From Paragonimus westermani (taxonomy: Eukaryota > Platyhelminthes > Trematoda > Plagiorchiida > Troglotrematidae), in NCBI GenBank assembly GCA_008508345.1, contig QNGE01000945.1, forward strand, positions 62,001 through 126,000: a DNA stretch of 64,000 bases. Direction: 5' to 3'. The position numbers were made by a program, and so were the translations under genes. The notes under the pieces were generated by a model. The model worked only from the letters and a program-made list of their open reading frames with translations. It ran no database searches and was not told where the DNA came from. Positions 23,050 to 38,000 of this stretch are shown here, piece after piece; positions within the stretch are counted from its first letter, which is position 1; the number at the start of each line of letters is the position of its first letter.

Positions 23050-26000
23050 GTAAGTCTCACCTTTTTAACCAAAGCGCACGTCTTTCTGTTTGATCAAACA
23101 CATTATGCTACTTTGCAACTTTGGTCATCTTCTCATAATTACAATTGTGAGGTTTGCTTCACAAATGTATCTATTCAATTTGAAGGTGCTTCAATGTCAT
23201 TTTCCAGTATCTCAAAACTACTTTTTCGTGATTCTGTATTAGATTGAGCTGTTTGAATGAGTCTTAACAATACTCCACTATATTTTCGAAGTGGTGTTGC
23301 CTAAGCAGACTTCCCTGGCAAATCGAGTTTGAAAGTGGATTCTGAAGTGCCTCAGTGAAATCCTAACATTGTGAGAAGGTTTGCCTTAACAGTCCTTATA
23401 GACGAGCCGAGTCAGCAAGTCTCAGTATATCATGCCAATGGGGGCATGTTGGAGTGATAAGGTGAAGAGATTGGACCCAAGTAGAACACACATCAATATT
23501 TTGCAGTACTATCAAATATCAGCGGTGTACAATACGCGTTTGCCAATCTATCTCTGCAAAGACAATCGCCAGTGTCAACTACGAAGATTTGGTGCAACTT
23601 GTCCGTATCCACATGTCATTTGGTTTTCAGAATCGCAATGTAAATAGTATCGAACTAGTGGCTACTTCGGAAGCATCTATGATTGTGATGTTGCCACCTA
23701 CTACAGCTTACTTTATTTCGTTGGTTCTATTCTGTTCGCTTCATTTAGAGCTGAGAATAGTAGTACATAAGTCACAAGGGTTGAACACAAACAGATCCAA
23801 ATGTTGTTTGGTACTCTTGAACCGCGGACTCAATTGTCAACGGCAGTGAGGTCAAAGTCTTATCACTCCTGTCTAAAACGAATAGTCCCAGTCCGTAGTT
23901 TACTACTGCTTGAGACGGATCAGCCAGATTTCTTGAAGAATTCTCGAACTACTGGAACACCGAGGGCACCTGAAAGTAAAGCTATCGACGGACTGTAGTC
24001 AAAAAGGTAGGCTACAATTTACAATTTAAAGTACGGTAGAAAAACCCTAATTTTTTAAACACTTACCCATCGCGTCTATCGAGCTTGTGATAAGGGACTA
24101 GGTATGGTGAAGAATGTAGCTCCAGTACTTCAGTTGAAGAGTGTGTGCACTCATAAACTTTAAGACGGAGGCTCTATTCATACACAAAATGACCGGTTTA
24201 GCATCAGTAAAGTACATATGAACTTTCGGTACAGTTAAGGAACAGGAGCAGTTTGTTCATGTTAGTTGGTCAGGTGATGAACACCACTGTGGTCATCCAC
24301 GCTTTTCAAAGGAATATGCACTAAACTCTCAAACCTAAGTTAGGCTTCATTTCCGAAGACCTGAATCTTTGAAAGTCCTGGAATACCAAGCGAATCTACT
24401 GCTCACTTTAAATACTGTAATCGGACTGCAACTTTATATTATCCGTGGGGTAATGGATATCTTTATGCCTACTTGTGTCTAGCGTATGAATCTATTTTGG
24501 AAGAGCCAGTAATTAGAAGTCCCCGGCATTTTTCATAAGTGTGTATAAACCAGATCTCCGTCGACTAAGTTGACTTCATATCTGTTCATCAAACCAGGAA
24601 GGAAGCAACGGTGTTTTTTTATGCTTTTGAAACAGTCGTTGCTTGTTGTATAAACGCTAGGTCGGTTCGCTGATTAAGCTTGTACGCTTCGCTTTGAATC
24701 GTCGGGCAAGATATGATCACATTTTTGCTGTTAGATTTCGGAAAACATTCAGTTAGCAGGTAGTTCAAACCACTATAGACACAGCGAAGTTCACGTCGAC
24801 TATTCTCTCCGTGGTGGATAGTTGCGTTTTTTGGCCAATTATATTTTCTTCTCACTTTTGGGCGTTCAATATTTGTGTTTTGTTGTGGCTAAATCGGCTA
24901 CCTGTATGCTACTCTGACTGGCCAGTCCAGTTCAAACAAACAATTTCGACCTTTGAGTTTGAAAATGGCATGGTTTGACCGGAACTGACCTTACTATCGT
25001 TCATAAGAGTGTGGTGCGTACGTAGGTGGTTTAGTCACAACGGACGCAGACGAATGATTACCAAGCGATGTCAGTTCGTCGGTTGTGTTAGCTGATAGTG
25101 TAACGTATGATAAGGACCAAGTTATGGCTTAGAGTGACCTGATCACCTTCCGAAATTGTCTGTTTAACTCAAGGTGGTTGAATACGAAAGGCTCCCACCT
25201 ATCAATCCCCGTGTTTCAACTGTTTTGGTTGAACACAGATTAGCAGTAGATTGTTGAAGTGGTGGGCGTGTGCGACTTGCCAGTATGTACCGACCCAAAT
25301 GCAGTTCAAAATGACCTTGGTTTCAGAAAGCTGACAGTGACAAACGAGAAAACTCGGAAAAGCGTAACGAGTCCGACGGAAGATGTTATAAGGTCAATAG
25401 TTATGGGGAGGTTGTGTAAAGAAAAGTAGTTGGCAATAGCACTTGTTACGGTTCCCGCAAAATTAACTACAGCAGATGAGCAGGCTGTTTAGGCAGGATT
25501 GAAATAGGAGAGCGGCATCCTATCAGGACTCATTTGTGGATTCTGAAAACTGTTCACTATACGATGCATTCATTCATTATAGCCAGACAAATTAACCAAA
25601 CCAATAACATGCCCTTATGTTTGACAAATAGATTAGAGCAGTCGAATTTCAGGACGGTCACGGGTAATGGGTGATTTTGATTACAACTAGCAGAACATCA
25701 TTCGTGTATGTTTTGCTTTCAAGTTCACGTAGATTTCATGGCCAAGCAAGATAGAATGAAAACACGAAACTGCGGTCTTCGCAAAGCAACAGTGTAATTC
25801 GAAATGTGACATGTACGGAATATGTAGTGAAAACATTGTTCCAAGAGTTAGCTGAAATCTGTCAATTTAACCTAACTGAGAAGTCATGATAGTATTATCT
25901 AAGACTGGAGTTAACAAGTCATACGCTGTGGTTTCAGTATAGGTAGTCAAAAAAGCTGAGCATAGGTCGCAAACATTTTTGCCGATCGTTTGAATACGAG

Positions 26001-29000
26001 AATTCTATGACTGATCTCAGATCAGTGAGACTGCAGGCAACATAAGACACCCAACGAGATTTTAAGTCAACTTTTTAATCACGATCTCTTCGTGGCTGTA
26101 CTGAACGGTTGGTATATAACAAGCTGACGGTCATACAGTGTTACAGTCTCCTTTGTTCGTCAACTTAGCCCATATCAACCGTGTTATGATGACAACCACC
26201 GATAACTATCTTTCCATAGGCCACAGTTATGATTTTTGGTCAGCTTTGCTCATTCATTAGGTCAGCGTGAAACGGAAGTTCACACAATTAATGACCAACC
26301 ACAACGCGTTGATGTGTGCGCAGATTGTTGAGGCGCTCTTGCTAATATACTACCACCGTCCTCAAGCATGTCTGGTATTGTGTAATGACGACAACGGTTA
26401 ACTGGACTTTGAAAGAATGCAGAGGGCTATTCGCGTCAGCGTAGAGGCCCATCCAAAGATTAGTAGTATAATCTAGCGGATATCCGTTGATTAAAACTGA
26501 ACACATCTGAACAAACGGATCGTCACTGATGAAAACGGGAATCGGCAACTAGAAAGTGCTGCTTGTCGACAGAAGCTAATTGCAAAGCCGGAATTATGAC
26601 GGGAAAACCAGTATTCTCCCATGAGTGATCCGGAGGGAATTTTGTCTGTGCACGGAAACGCTGTCAGTGATGTTGAGTGTTTACAAAAAATAACAATTTA
26701 TTTCCTCTGTTTTCAATATATAACCATTGTAGGATACAGAGCGAGAACAATTCAAGTTGCTGCATCTGGAAACCCGATTGGCGGCACAAAAAACCACGGA
26801 TACCGAAAAACAACCAAACAGCTGCTTCCTTACCGTTGAATTCATTGGCAAATACGAGGATGTCCTTTGTGAACTCTTGAAAGCTCTAGAATGCGTTGAC
26901 AAGGTTCAAGTTCATTTGGAACAGCATGCTGAAAACAGTGAGTTTCGTTTTCAAAATTCACAACTGTACTCGTTTCGAGGACCTCCTGTCACAACCACAC
27001 TGTCATAGTTGTTAAGATGAACCAACCAGATAGTACACCATAAGATTAAAACCTGAATGTACCGTCCCATTTAAAACGGTTCCACCTTATGGTCTACAAA
27101 AACGATCACTTCCAGTGAAGCAAATTTCTTTATGAAGGTTAGCAGTTCCCAATAAGAATTTATCACTTTTGGATGCCAGAATAATAACCGAGAATGATTC
27201 AAAACCGTAGGATTTTTTCATAATAGCAGACTTTTTAAAGATTTATTGTTCGTAGAAACTCATTTCAGTCCATTATAATTGCTTTACACTCGTAATTTTC
27301 TGCCCCTAGTCGGTAGTCATTGTTTCTATTGATAGATCACAAGGTTTGGCACACAGATATTGTTTTGTGCTCGTATCTAACTATTCTATCCAGCACTGGC
27401 TAGTCATTAGACATAAGAGATTGCTACACGCTCTGGGGGTCATGTCTGTCTGTGCAACTGTATATATGATACGGCTAAGTACAGTGCAATGTGTACTCAT
27501 ACTCAAGAGGCTCACCTGACCAAGCGAAGTAGATACAACAATTGGTTTGATAATAAAACAGTGCAGAAAGTTGAGTTGTTTGCGTTCGCATGAGGGTAAA
27601 AGTAGACGCAAGTGGTGGGAGTTTCGTTAGCAAGATAATCATCTACTGAAACACTGTAAATGTAACAACAAACGCTGGGAGTACTTAAGAGCAGCGGAAA
27701 TGGCTTGATTAATGTGAGAACAAGCTAAAGGGGTACCAGTTTGTGCATCTCTTCAACTATAATCGTACAATATCAAGTGAATAACAGAGCAAACTAATAA
27801 TTGCGAGACGGCTGAAAAGGACAACTGCTCAAGACACAAGTTATATAATTAAAACCAAACTAACGCAAGGTAGCTTCGATCTTGGGGTGATTTGATCCTC
27901 TGTGTAGAGATGGGATTTTAAACATATGGTGCAAAACCTTCCCCACGGAAGTTATATCCGCTATTGATTATATGGCGGGCGACTGATGATGCGGTCATAC
28001 AGCTTGAAGCTAATGTTTAGTTGACATCCAGTAAACGTTTGCTGACTACCCACTTGGGTACATGCTTCGGCATTAATGTTCATAACCTTCTCACAATTCT
28101 TTGTGCATAGTTACGGCTACGATCGAAGTCATCTTTACAGTGAGAAACAGTAAGAACCATCTTAGGTGTCTTGATGGGCTGCAGAAGTACCGAATGATTG
28201 TTGGCTATCGCTACTAACGAGATTGCACAGAATGTTCGTTTGTGCTTGTATCTTCTCAAAGGACCTATTACCTCAATATCGCAGGTTACTAAACACAATT
28301 CTTTGAGTGAGATACACGTGTTCACATGTCACGATATTCACTGAAACTGGTAGGATGTTCAGCCTTCAGTAGTGTTCTGTCAGCAGTTCTACCTCATTAG
28401 GCAGGGTCACATGTGTATATTTATGTTTGCAACTGTAGGGTAATACTTTAGTGAACACAGTTTCTCGTTGCTTTGTTTGCAGTCTTTCAAAATGTTAGTG
28501 GTTTTTCGTCCATACCCCTTTGCGGCTGACGAAATATCTAACTGAATTATTCAATTGACGCGAGGATAGTACATCAAGGGAGCCAGTAGACCGTTTCTTT
28601 GCATCCCACAGCTTTTGGAGGGGACTTTGCTTTCTTCGATTGATTTATCTGATTAGATTCGGGGACGGTAAGCCAGGTGTTATTATCTCCGACAAAAATC
28701 TTTGGCGTTTAAAAACTAGTATATTGTTGTCTTATTTTTGTCACGCAAATATTGGCCCATTCTAACAACGTCAGTCTGTTGAAGAAATGTACTTAAAAAA
28801 TGAGATCTTTTATCATGGGTACGAAATATAATGAGATGTTTCAAGCACCCCAGTGTACAGACAAAAGGTTAGCGTGACACGAAATAAAATCTGAAAATTC
28901 ATGATTTTCTTATTGACCGTGAACTGCAATTAGGCGTTCATGAAGCACACCTATTCACCACTGATTTTGTAATTCTCTCATTAATTGGGAAGTATTCACT

Positions 29001-32000
29001 ATATTGTTCAAGCACACACTGCTTTGGCAACCTCTAATGCTTCGTTTGAACAGTTGGTTGATTTGTGGAGGATAGAGTTGCATACCAAGGTTCAAAGGGC
29101 ATTGGAGTACCAGGTTCGTTAATTTTGGTCGGAACGTTTAGCTGAGAGACGGTGAAACCAGTTAGTGTCTTCTCTCGAGATGACTAAACAACATGAGCAT
29201 TGCTGTCGTGCAAATATGGCTGAGGATTATTTGACCGTGTATAACGTGAGGTCAGTGACATAGTGGTCAAAAAGTTGCCTCATGAAAATATGGTTGAGTT
29301 TAAAGTGCGGTCGAGGCAATAGAACGGATAACTAATGCGTTTTAACAAAAGTGAAATCACGTACCATGTCTCCTTCCCAAACAGTCTGGTACAAAACTTC
29401 TACAGGACTGCGACAACTACAATCAGATGTGAGTGATTTTTGGGTTGTGTGAAACAAAATCCAATACTACTCACCAGTACAGCTAAATTACAACGCTGAA
29501 TAGCCTACGTCAATGACGGAAAAGTGCAATAAACTGAGGAGAATTTTTTGTACCAGCAGGACGACGGCCCAGTCATCTAAAACGCTGTGCAAATTAGAGA
29601 ATCAGTGACACTTCACACAAGAACAAAGCCACTGAGAAATTCCGTACATGCTCCCTGATTTTTTGTGCTGATTATAACAAGATATTGCATTAGTAGAACA
29701 ATGTAACATGACATCGGTTTGAATCACAACAGAGACCGTGAATAAAAGTTCAGAATAATCAAGCTAAACATATTTAACAATGCATGTTTTTAACTGGACC
29801 AGTGTTCAACCCCAACATTTTGCTGTTTGCAACGGTTGCGTACACTCCCATTCTGAAGACGACTACGAGTGAATGTCCAGGTAGATTATTTTGGTTATCG
29901 TTTAAGTGTGACCGATAGAGTGATGAAAATTTATTCTTCTTGCATAAATGTACAGAGAACTTCAGTTGCTCACTGGGAAAATATACCACACTGCTGATCA
30001 GTCCTAACTAGGTGCCACCCGCACATATGACTATGAATTTCATACTCAGATGGGTCTTCTAGGAAAAACGCGTTCAAGAGGGAGGCATAAGAGGCGAGTT
30101 TCGTTCTCACAAGAGCACGCAAGTAGTGTATATCCTTGTCAGTAGCCGGGGTGTGAAGTGCGGCCAATTCAGGTTATTAAATCCTGTTGATACACGGAGC
30201 AATATATCGGCCATATGTATGTCAGAAGGAGATTCGAGAACAGGTTTGCGCTCATTTGACATCAAATCCGAGTTGGCGGAATAATCTTCATTAATGTGGT
30301 CCTTAAAGAGAGAAGAGAAAACATCCTGACACTGGGGAGCATTGAGACAGAGGGATTAACAGTTCGGCTAAACGGCTGTACGTGAAAGTAGGCAGAGTTT
30401 TTATTTAAAGCCGACAAGGAGAAATTTGTTGTTTAACCATAAACTCAGAAATGAATGAGACTGGTCACGAAATAAAACAATGTCTATAGGCTCAACACAC
30501 TTATTTTGATTGTTTGCTTAAGTACAAACCACTGCATCTTTAGTACAGTCATAATGTCATTTATCGAGAAAAATTAACAATGTATCTGGTGGTTGGTAGC
30601 GAAATATCTGGGGAACGTAGTACATCTTTGCTGGTTGGTGAACGATATTGAGAACTCGCGCCAGGTCGTTGGACATTTGATGTACTATATTGTGCTGGAT
30701 TATTCCATTAAGTTGAATCATCCATGTCCTGAGACTTCTTGAAGCAAACAGTTCTATATAATTATAGATTCCTTCCCTAACCCTAGTTGTATGTGACTTG
30801 AATTGTTTTGCCTACGCCCTAGCCAGGTCGAATCTCAAGGGCTCGCTCCTCTTCACGGTGCTCCACATTCAGTCCGTTGTGTAATCAGATGATGTGATGT
30901 AACATCCAGATTAGTAAAAAGAGTGCAGACTATACTGTTTTACAGCAGAGCATTGCAGTAACAGTTTAATGTTATGTTGAGTAAGTTTGACAAAACAGCA
31001 GTAGATGCTTGATGATCTGCAACCGTATTATCACTGATGAGTAGTCGAAGATTTGGTTTATTTTCAAGTTGACCATCACTCACGTTTGATCGCAGCGTTC
31101 GCATTCAGATAGACTCTCCAGTCAGCCTCTTTAGAAAAGAAGCGCTAGACTCGAGTTTCGCTCTCATTAGAGCTCGTCAGTAGAGTCTATCCTTGCCACG
31201 ACCGGGATTTGAACTCCGGACATTCCAATCATGAGGTAACTGTGTTGACCACTGCGCTAGTGACCTCACATTAGGCACGACCAAATTATCAAATCTGAAC
31301 GCCCAACCACTCTCGTTTGTGAGCAATGATCATGTTGCCCGATCATCTCGAGAGGAGACACAGTAGCTGTCCCGTTAACTCCAATCGATAAAAAACCATA
31401 TTATCGCAGATGGAGATGACAGTTACCGAGTCTGTCTTCGTAATTAGTTTTAAGATGGTTATTCAATTTTGGTCACCGACGCCTACCTAATACATTCAAC
31501 TCAATACAGAGACAGTTGGCCAAAACAGTTGTTTACTGCTTGATAAAAACCACAAGGCAGACAAAATACACCAGGTGTTGTCTCTGAAACCGCTCACTAT
31601 CATACAATGTGTGTGTACTGTATTTTGTCTTTTCTCACCGCTAAGTTACTCTCTCATGTTTTTATGCTCCAGTTTGGGTTCCATGCCACGTATCCGATTT
31701 GGACAAATGTCAACACTTGTTGTTGAAATTTCAGCCGGAGCTGCAAACCGATCATCCGGTACGTTTTGAAAGTTTGATCTTGTCGAAGCCGATATTAAGT
31801 TACTATCTGAGGATACGTAAGTTACGCACATATTGGCAGTACATTGGTAAGCCCTCATAGTGAACGCTGTCGTAATGAAGAGCGCACTGTAACGAAAAGA
31901 GTTTATGATGCTGAAATTATTCCATGCCAAGGAATTGACTTTTCTTTTCATCCTAAGTGGAGCTGTTGTAACAAGAATCTCTCCGTGGGGAACAAACTAA

Positions 32001-35000
32001 CCATCCCCAGTAACGCTTTTTTCGAGTATAATGAAATGTAACTGGCGAACAACAGTTCAACCAATAGCATGATGCGAACAACCGTGTCACCGCATACAGT
32101 TGCACAGTTCATAGTCAGGTATAAATCTTTACGGGAATGGTTCGGTGAGTTCATCGTGCGTTTCACACACTCAGTAGGCACATTTACAAAAATTGCTTCA
32201 CATTATCTGAACCAAATTGCCAGAGGACGTGGACAGAGGCACTCGAGCATCTGACCACAAGGGTAGGTACGAACAAGCCGAATACCTGGTTTGTTATGTG
32301 TAGATTAACCCAGCAAGGATGGGTGGTGTCTACAAAGAGAACTCAACAATACAATGGGGTGCTGTTAATAACGATCGATAGTCAAAACACTTTTCAAACG
32401 GATGGTGTTCAATCAAATTCGGTCAAATGAACGGTGGTGTAATGACTGTATTCCCCGAGAAGTGTGAAGTAGCAGTTCACCAGGGAGGGTTGCAAACACG
32501 CAATAAAAACGCTACTGAGTAAAGAATTAAGGTTGATCAAACGTTTACGATCAGATTACTCATATAAGACTAATTGTTGACCTGTGTACGCATGATATTG
32601 TTTATTTCTATTTTTTGGACCGGGCTGCACTAGCCTTTAAGAGTTTGGTGACGAGTGAAGTGTGTCATCATAATGGGTTGATGTTGCAATCTTCTGTCTG
32701 GATAAGTGTCGAGATCGATTACCTATAATTCTTGGTTTAGTTTGGCCCGGTCTCCCACAGCAAGGGACACTTGGGAGGTGTTCGGCCATCTGTCAAAGCA
32801 AACACCGATCACTCCTGCTACTGTGGACGTCACCACAATTATAATCAAGTTTTCAGGTAACGTATGAGAGAGATTGGTTAGGCGAATTAAATTTCTTGTC
32901 TGCAAAACTTACTCTCCGGGTTAAAAAGAGGCCTACAAGAATCTGTAGCTCGACAATTGCGATAAAAAGGTATGTAAAAGCTTGTGGTTCACATCCTTGT
33001 TCAGATCGTTTACATAAGTCTTAAAAAGTATTCCAGCATTTTGCGTGCTTGGAAGTTCTTTCCGGCTTTACTTTGTTGCGAACGTATACAAACTGTTGAG
33101 ATGCTCCGTACACAAGTCAAATTTCAGTCAATGACTCTTCATTCCGTTGCGCGTATTTTTTTTTAGCTAACTCAAGGCGGAGCAATGCTGTTCATTTCAT
33201 AGCCTTATGAACTTTTCGAGTCGCAATATGAAGGTCAGATGTGAAGTTGATTCCAATGTTAGCCTTACATGCTGCTTTCGTTTTAACCCAAGACGACTGA
33301 GTTGTTCGCCTGCTGTTCAACAATCCAGCCGCCTGATGCTCACAATCAAGCCTATTTAGGTTCTCTGACTGATATGACGTCTGATGGCAGGACCAAAGCT
33401 CAGCTGACTCTTGTATCATTTGCGTATACGATTTACAAACGAAAGCAATATACACTTTCGAACCGTTTCTGTGGTCAGCCACTATTTAACACAAAAGTAA
33501 CGTTAAATATAGTGGAGAAAATTTGACCATTTCACGAGCTAGTAGGTACAATGTACCGCTTTTTCTGTCGGGCTAATTACTAGTATGAATCACTCCGTGT
33601 TTCTCAATGCAACCCGTTTTAGCTTACTCTAGTGGTTGTAGAATAGATAAGAAAGCAGCACTAGCTTTCTTCGATCAAAAAACCAAATTTTCGGACGAGT
33701 TTGTCAGTGTACTGGTTATTTTGCTTTTAGGAACTCGTCGCTCTGAAGTTGTTTTTACCAAATGTGTGTGCTCACTTGGATTTCACGTTATACATTTCCT
33801 CATAGGGCTTCCATGACGAGGCATATCGTAAACGACGACAAGATATCGCTCAGCTGGCATTTGACTACCATCAGTAAGTCTACTCTAGTAAACTCTCGTA
33901 GGTGTCAAAAGCATTGACACATTCTGTTCGGCCGTTTCTCATTCATGCAAGTCGAGTCATGTGATTTTACTGTACAGCCAAAATGTGTGGCTTCAGACAT
34001 AGAAACTGGAATATACTCATTGAGAAAGAATGTTAGTTACCAGTGAGTCTCGCACATAAGTCGGTTTAACGATATCGTGGGCATTCCGCCAATACACTGC
34101 GATATGCAAACGACCTATGTACAAACTGCTACCTGATTACTTTGTATGAATGAGGTGATATTTCCTGACTAAAATATCAAATGTTTAAACGAGAAGAATA
34201 TATCAAGTGCATTTACTGACAGTGGTGTTCGTCAAGGATGTTCAGGTATTTCAAGATGACAATGTTCTAGCTCAGCTACAAAGCCTTGTGCCATCATTTA
34301 AGTCGTCTGAAAGCGTAAGAACTGTTAGGTTTCTGGAGAAGTTCTGATGATTACACTGTTAATTTTTTTGTCCAACCTTTTTCTGCACCTACTGTGTGAA
34401 GCCTCTCTGGGCTAAACAGTGTTAACTGAGAGCAGTTTGTGCGAAAACCAACTAGTCAAATAATGAATTATATTCAGAAATTGTCATCCAGGGAAACGAT
34501 ACGGAAATGTGAAGCTACTTGCTTACAAGTACAACCAGTCTGGTGTGAGCGTTGTGCACTTTTTCGCAGTCGGATGAAAAGAGCTGGTCGAAAATAATGG
34601 GTCCCGTTTATATGTAGATGTTACCAATGTAAAGTGTGCCTACACTTACCGGGTGAACTGACCGCTGTATGCCATCGCTCTATGTCACTCTGCAGTAAAC
34701 GCAGTACAATTCAAATTTGACCTTGGTCTCCATAATAACATTGTAACGGTTATTAAATGCCAATTGTTTAAAATGTAGGTGACACTATAGGTCCGCAACT
34801 TGGCAGACTGTTTGTAACTATCAACTGGACTATTTCCTCGAATGAGGGTTTCATACGAATACAGCCCCATTTATCATGGTGTTGAACTGTTTATGGTGAA
34901 AAACAGTCAGCTCGAATTGCTACTCAAGTTGATAAACGTAAATGCCACCGAGGTACGTGGAGCGATATACTGACATCTGTGTGCAAACAACCCGAAATTA

Positions 35001-38000
35001 CTGGGGAACTGGATAGTGATAATGGTTGAAATATGAGGAATATATGCAGTTCACGTTTTTATTGTTTTTCTTCCTCTTGCTGTGTAATCGTGAAGTTTCT
35101 GAAACAGAACTAAAGGGAAAGGGAATCGTGAAGGCATGAAAATACATCCGACTCGGTTGGACGTGGACGTCCGCGTGGTCGTTTGTGGCCAGTTTAACTA
35201 ATCCATGTGGAAGTCTACCATTAATTTCTGTGGTGACCCTGTTCCTTGTGTGATTTATGTTCTTTTGTTATGAATGAACAAAGCCTCAGTACGGAAGAAA
35301 ATCAGTATCTTACTGTAATCAGTTAAGTTCTCCAGTAGCGTGAGTCTCTAGTTTGGTAATGGCTTATTCGTGCTATCGAAACACTAATTGGTAGTGACCA
35401 GCGGTTGGGGATAAGTCAGGTTTCAACTGACGTGTTACTCTCCTCCTATCGGCCGAAGAACTAACGGGTTGTGACCGAGTATAACAAGATGGATAGGCGG
35501 TTACCGAGAAACACCAGATGAACGTGATATAAAATTATATCACATCAGTATTACACCTCATTTTACACGGCTCGTATAGTTCATTGTCCGTTTTTAGACG
35601 CACAGAACTGGTTGCTTCACAAACATCTACCACGCAACCAATTTTCGGTTCCCGACGTTCATACCGGGTTTTCTATCTTCTAAATGTGGGCTGAGACTTG
35701 CCACTAATTTTAACACACGCCGATTCGAGATTTTCCTCCACACACTTCAGTAGCACCCATAGATAGCGATTTAGTGGTCTAAAGAAAATGACGACCGTCA
35801 CGTGTTTGGCGTGAATGAAAGTAATACAACTGTGTAGTAATCAAACACGAACTGACCAGACAACAAATGTTTAACGAAGCCTACACACCAACGGTTTGCC
35901 AGGTCACGCGTTTTCGTGTTATCGAAGGATAGTCACCTTTAAGGCTGCTCCTGTCATGTTATTCGTGAAATGGCGTTCTCGATAGAAATGGCTAGGACAC
36001 TATCTTAAACCTATCTGTGGTGAGTCTGAAGAGTTGACTAATACCCACGAACAGTTTACCACAATGGCTGACTTCAAACGTGTTCGAGAAATAGGTTGAT
36101 CCACTTATACTCATCGGTCCCTAGCCCAGCCACTTCCAGTGACTGTGTCATAGCGTTGACATGACCAAGGGTTTCTGTGGCTCACGTGTACCAGAAATTT
36201 TCTATATATCGACTAACGCAGCGGAGGTAGTATGCCGTTTTCAGTTGATTTGAAAAAAACGATTGCAATTCAGAATTCTCCTTCAATACTTCACACAGCG
36301 GTGATCCTTGTCCTGATGTTGACTATAACGAGGAGGAAACTGCAACCTGGTAAGAGATGTTTCTCATGGCTGTTGCTCCTGTTTGTACGTGTTGTACCTA
36401 TTTCATTATATAAGTTGATGAAGTATACAATTTATTTTTTTCTCAACCGTTAAAAATGTCACATTAATGCTCTGCTTACTGACAAGTAGTTAGTGACTTC
36501 GATGCAAACAACCTGGGTAGTAGGGATCATAGTTGATTTCCTCTTCCCATATTCGGGTGAGATTTATCTCCAGGCATCTGCCAAAACGAGTGAACAGATT
36601 CGAGAACAATTCCTACTACAACCTCGCTGAACACAGACGAGCATAATAACCACCATGAGGTCGCTTCGCAATAAACGATGAAATGAACTTCCACATCTAA
36701 ATGTTTATCCCCGATCATTTGCAAGCTCAATTGTCTTGACAGAAGACACAGTAAGATCTCTGTTAACTCCGGTTGATAATCTTCCAATTAGAAATCATTA
36801 TTTACGTCAAAAACGAAAAAAATTAGGCCCACTGGATAAATTTTTCTCAGTAGAGAATATGTGATTGAGGATTTCGATTTTTTGAAGTAGAGCACCATAC
36901 ATAATTTTAGTTATTGCTCCGATATTGAGCAAGCTTTTTATGCATGACTTCTTCCAAAAAGAACTATCGGCGCGTTAAACCAGTGCCATAAACCAAACAC
37001 CGTTTATCACTTAACTAGAATAATTTGCCCACACATAACGTAACGGTAATGATGAAGTGATCATCAAGGTCGTCACAACAGTACTTTGACGTGTGGGTCA
37101 ACTTCAGGCCATGGTAGGGATATTCACAACCAATCAGTTATAACAACAATGAAACTTACCATTGATCAAAAACTTTTGATTAGATAGTCAAACTCTTAGA
37201 CCACTGTTCTGATACTAGATTTCTAGAGGGTGTTATTTCATTTTTAAGATGCCGTTCGGTTGCCCCAATCTAAGTGTGAAAACTGAGCTCAAGTTTTGGG
37301 CGAATCTTCAGTGTGCACTTTTTCTTGTGGTGTGTGGCTGGTTAATCCGAAATCGACAGTAAAAATCTTCTGTCTTCTGGTGCGTCGGAGTTGTCTTGCA
37401 AAGTTAAAATGACCGTCTTAATTTGTATTTGCACACAGGTCAACCTGACTTCTTGTTGCCTTGATTTTATAGTTAACACTATATGTTCACAGCATAAGTA
37501 ATAAGTGTTTCTTTGCCACTATCAGTAACTAAAAAGCTAGTCGTTTCTGCGGTGGCATTAACTTGTTAGTTTGTACCTGCTTCAAAAAAGATAATGGTAT
37601 TTCAACCAGTTTACGTAGGCTTAGATAAGTGCATGTAAAAAGGGAATCGTTTTGATACTGCTACGATGCAAGAGACTTGGTTAATAGGAATTACATTCCA
37701 CTGCAATCTGATAGCATATTTCACACTCAGGTGGACTTTCCAGCGTGCCACTTTCGAGACTGAGTACTGGACTTAAGTCATGTTTTTAGTGGAGTCCGTT
37801 ATTAGTATGCATTTCCTAGCTAAGTCTGGGTGTGAATTCTGATAACATTCTCAAGAAGCAATCCTGCTTAACTGTACACTATTAACCTCGTATCAAACAC
37901 GACCGAATCATAACATATGAAGTCCTAACCCCGTTTCCTTTTGAGTAGGATAATGGGTGCACAATCCGATCGACAGGAAACGCAATAAATTAGGTCAAGC

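Larger units (their letters stand above)
26938..31672 (+). other. TH: TH intron after exon b, SINE-rich
   Basis: GT-AG, 4.7 kb. It holds three copies of one SINE family: decayed forward (29160-29330), decayed reverse (29995-30165) and well-kept reverse (31069-31385). Confidence 0.8.
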
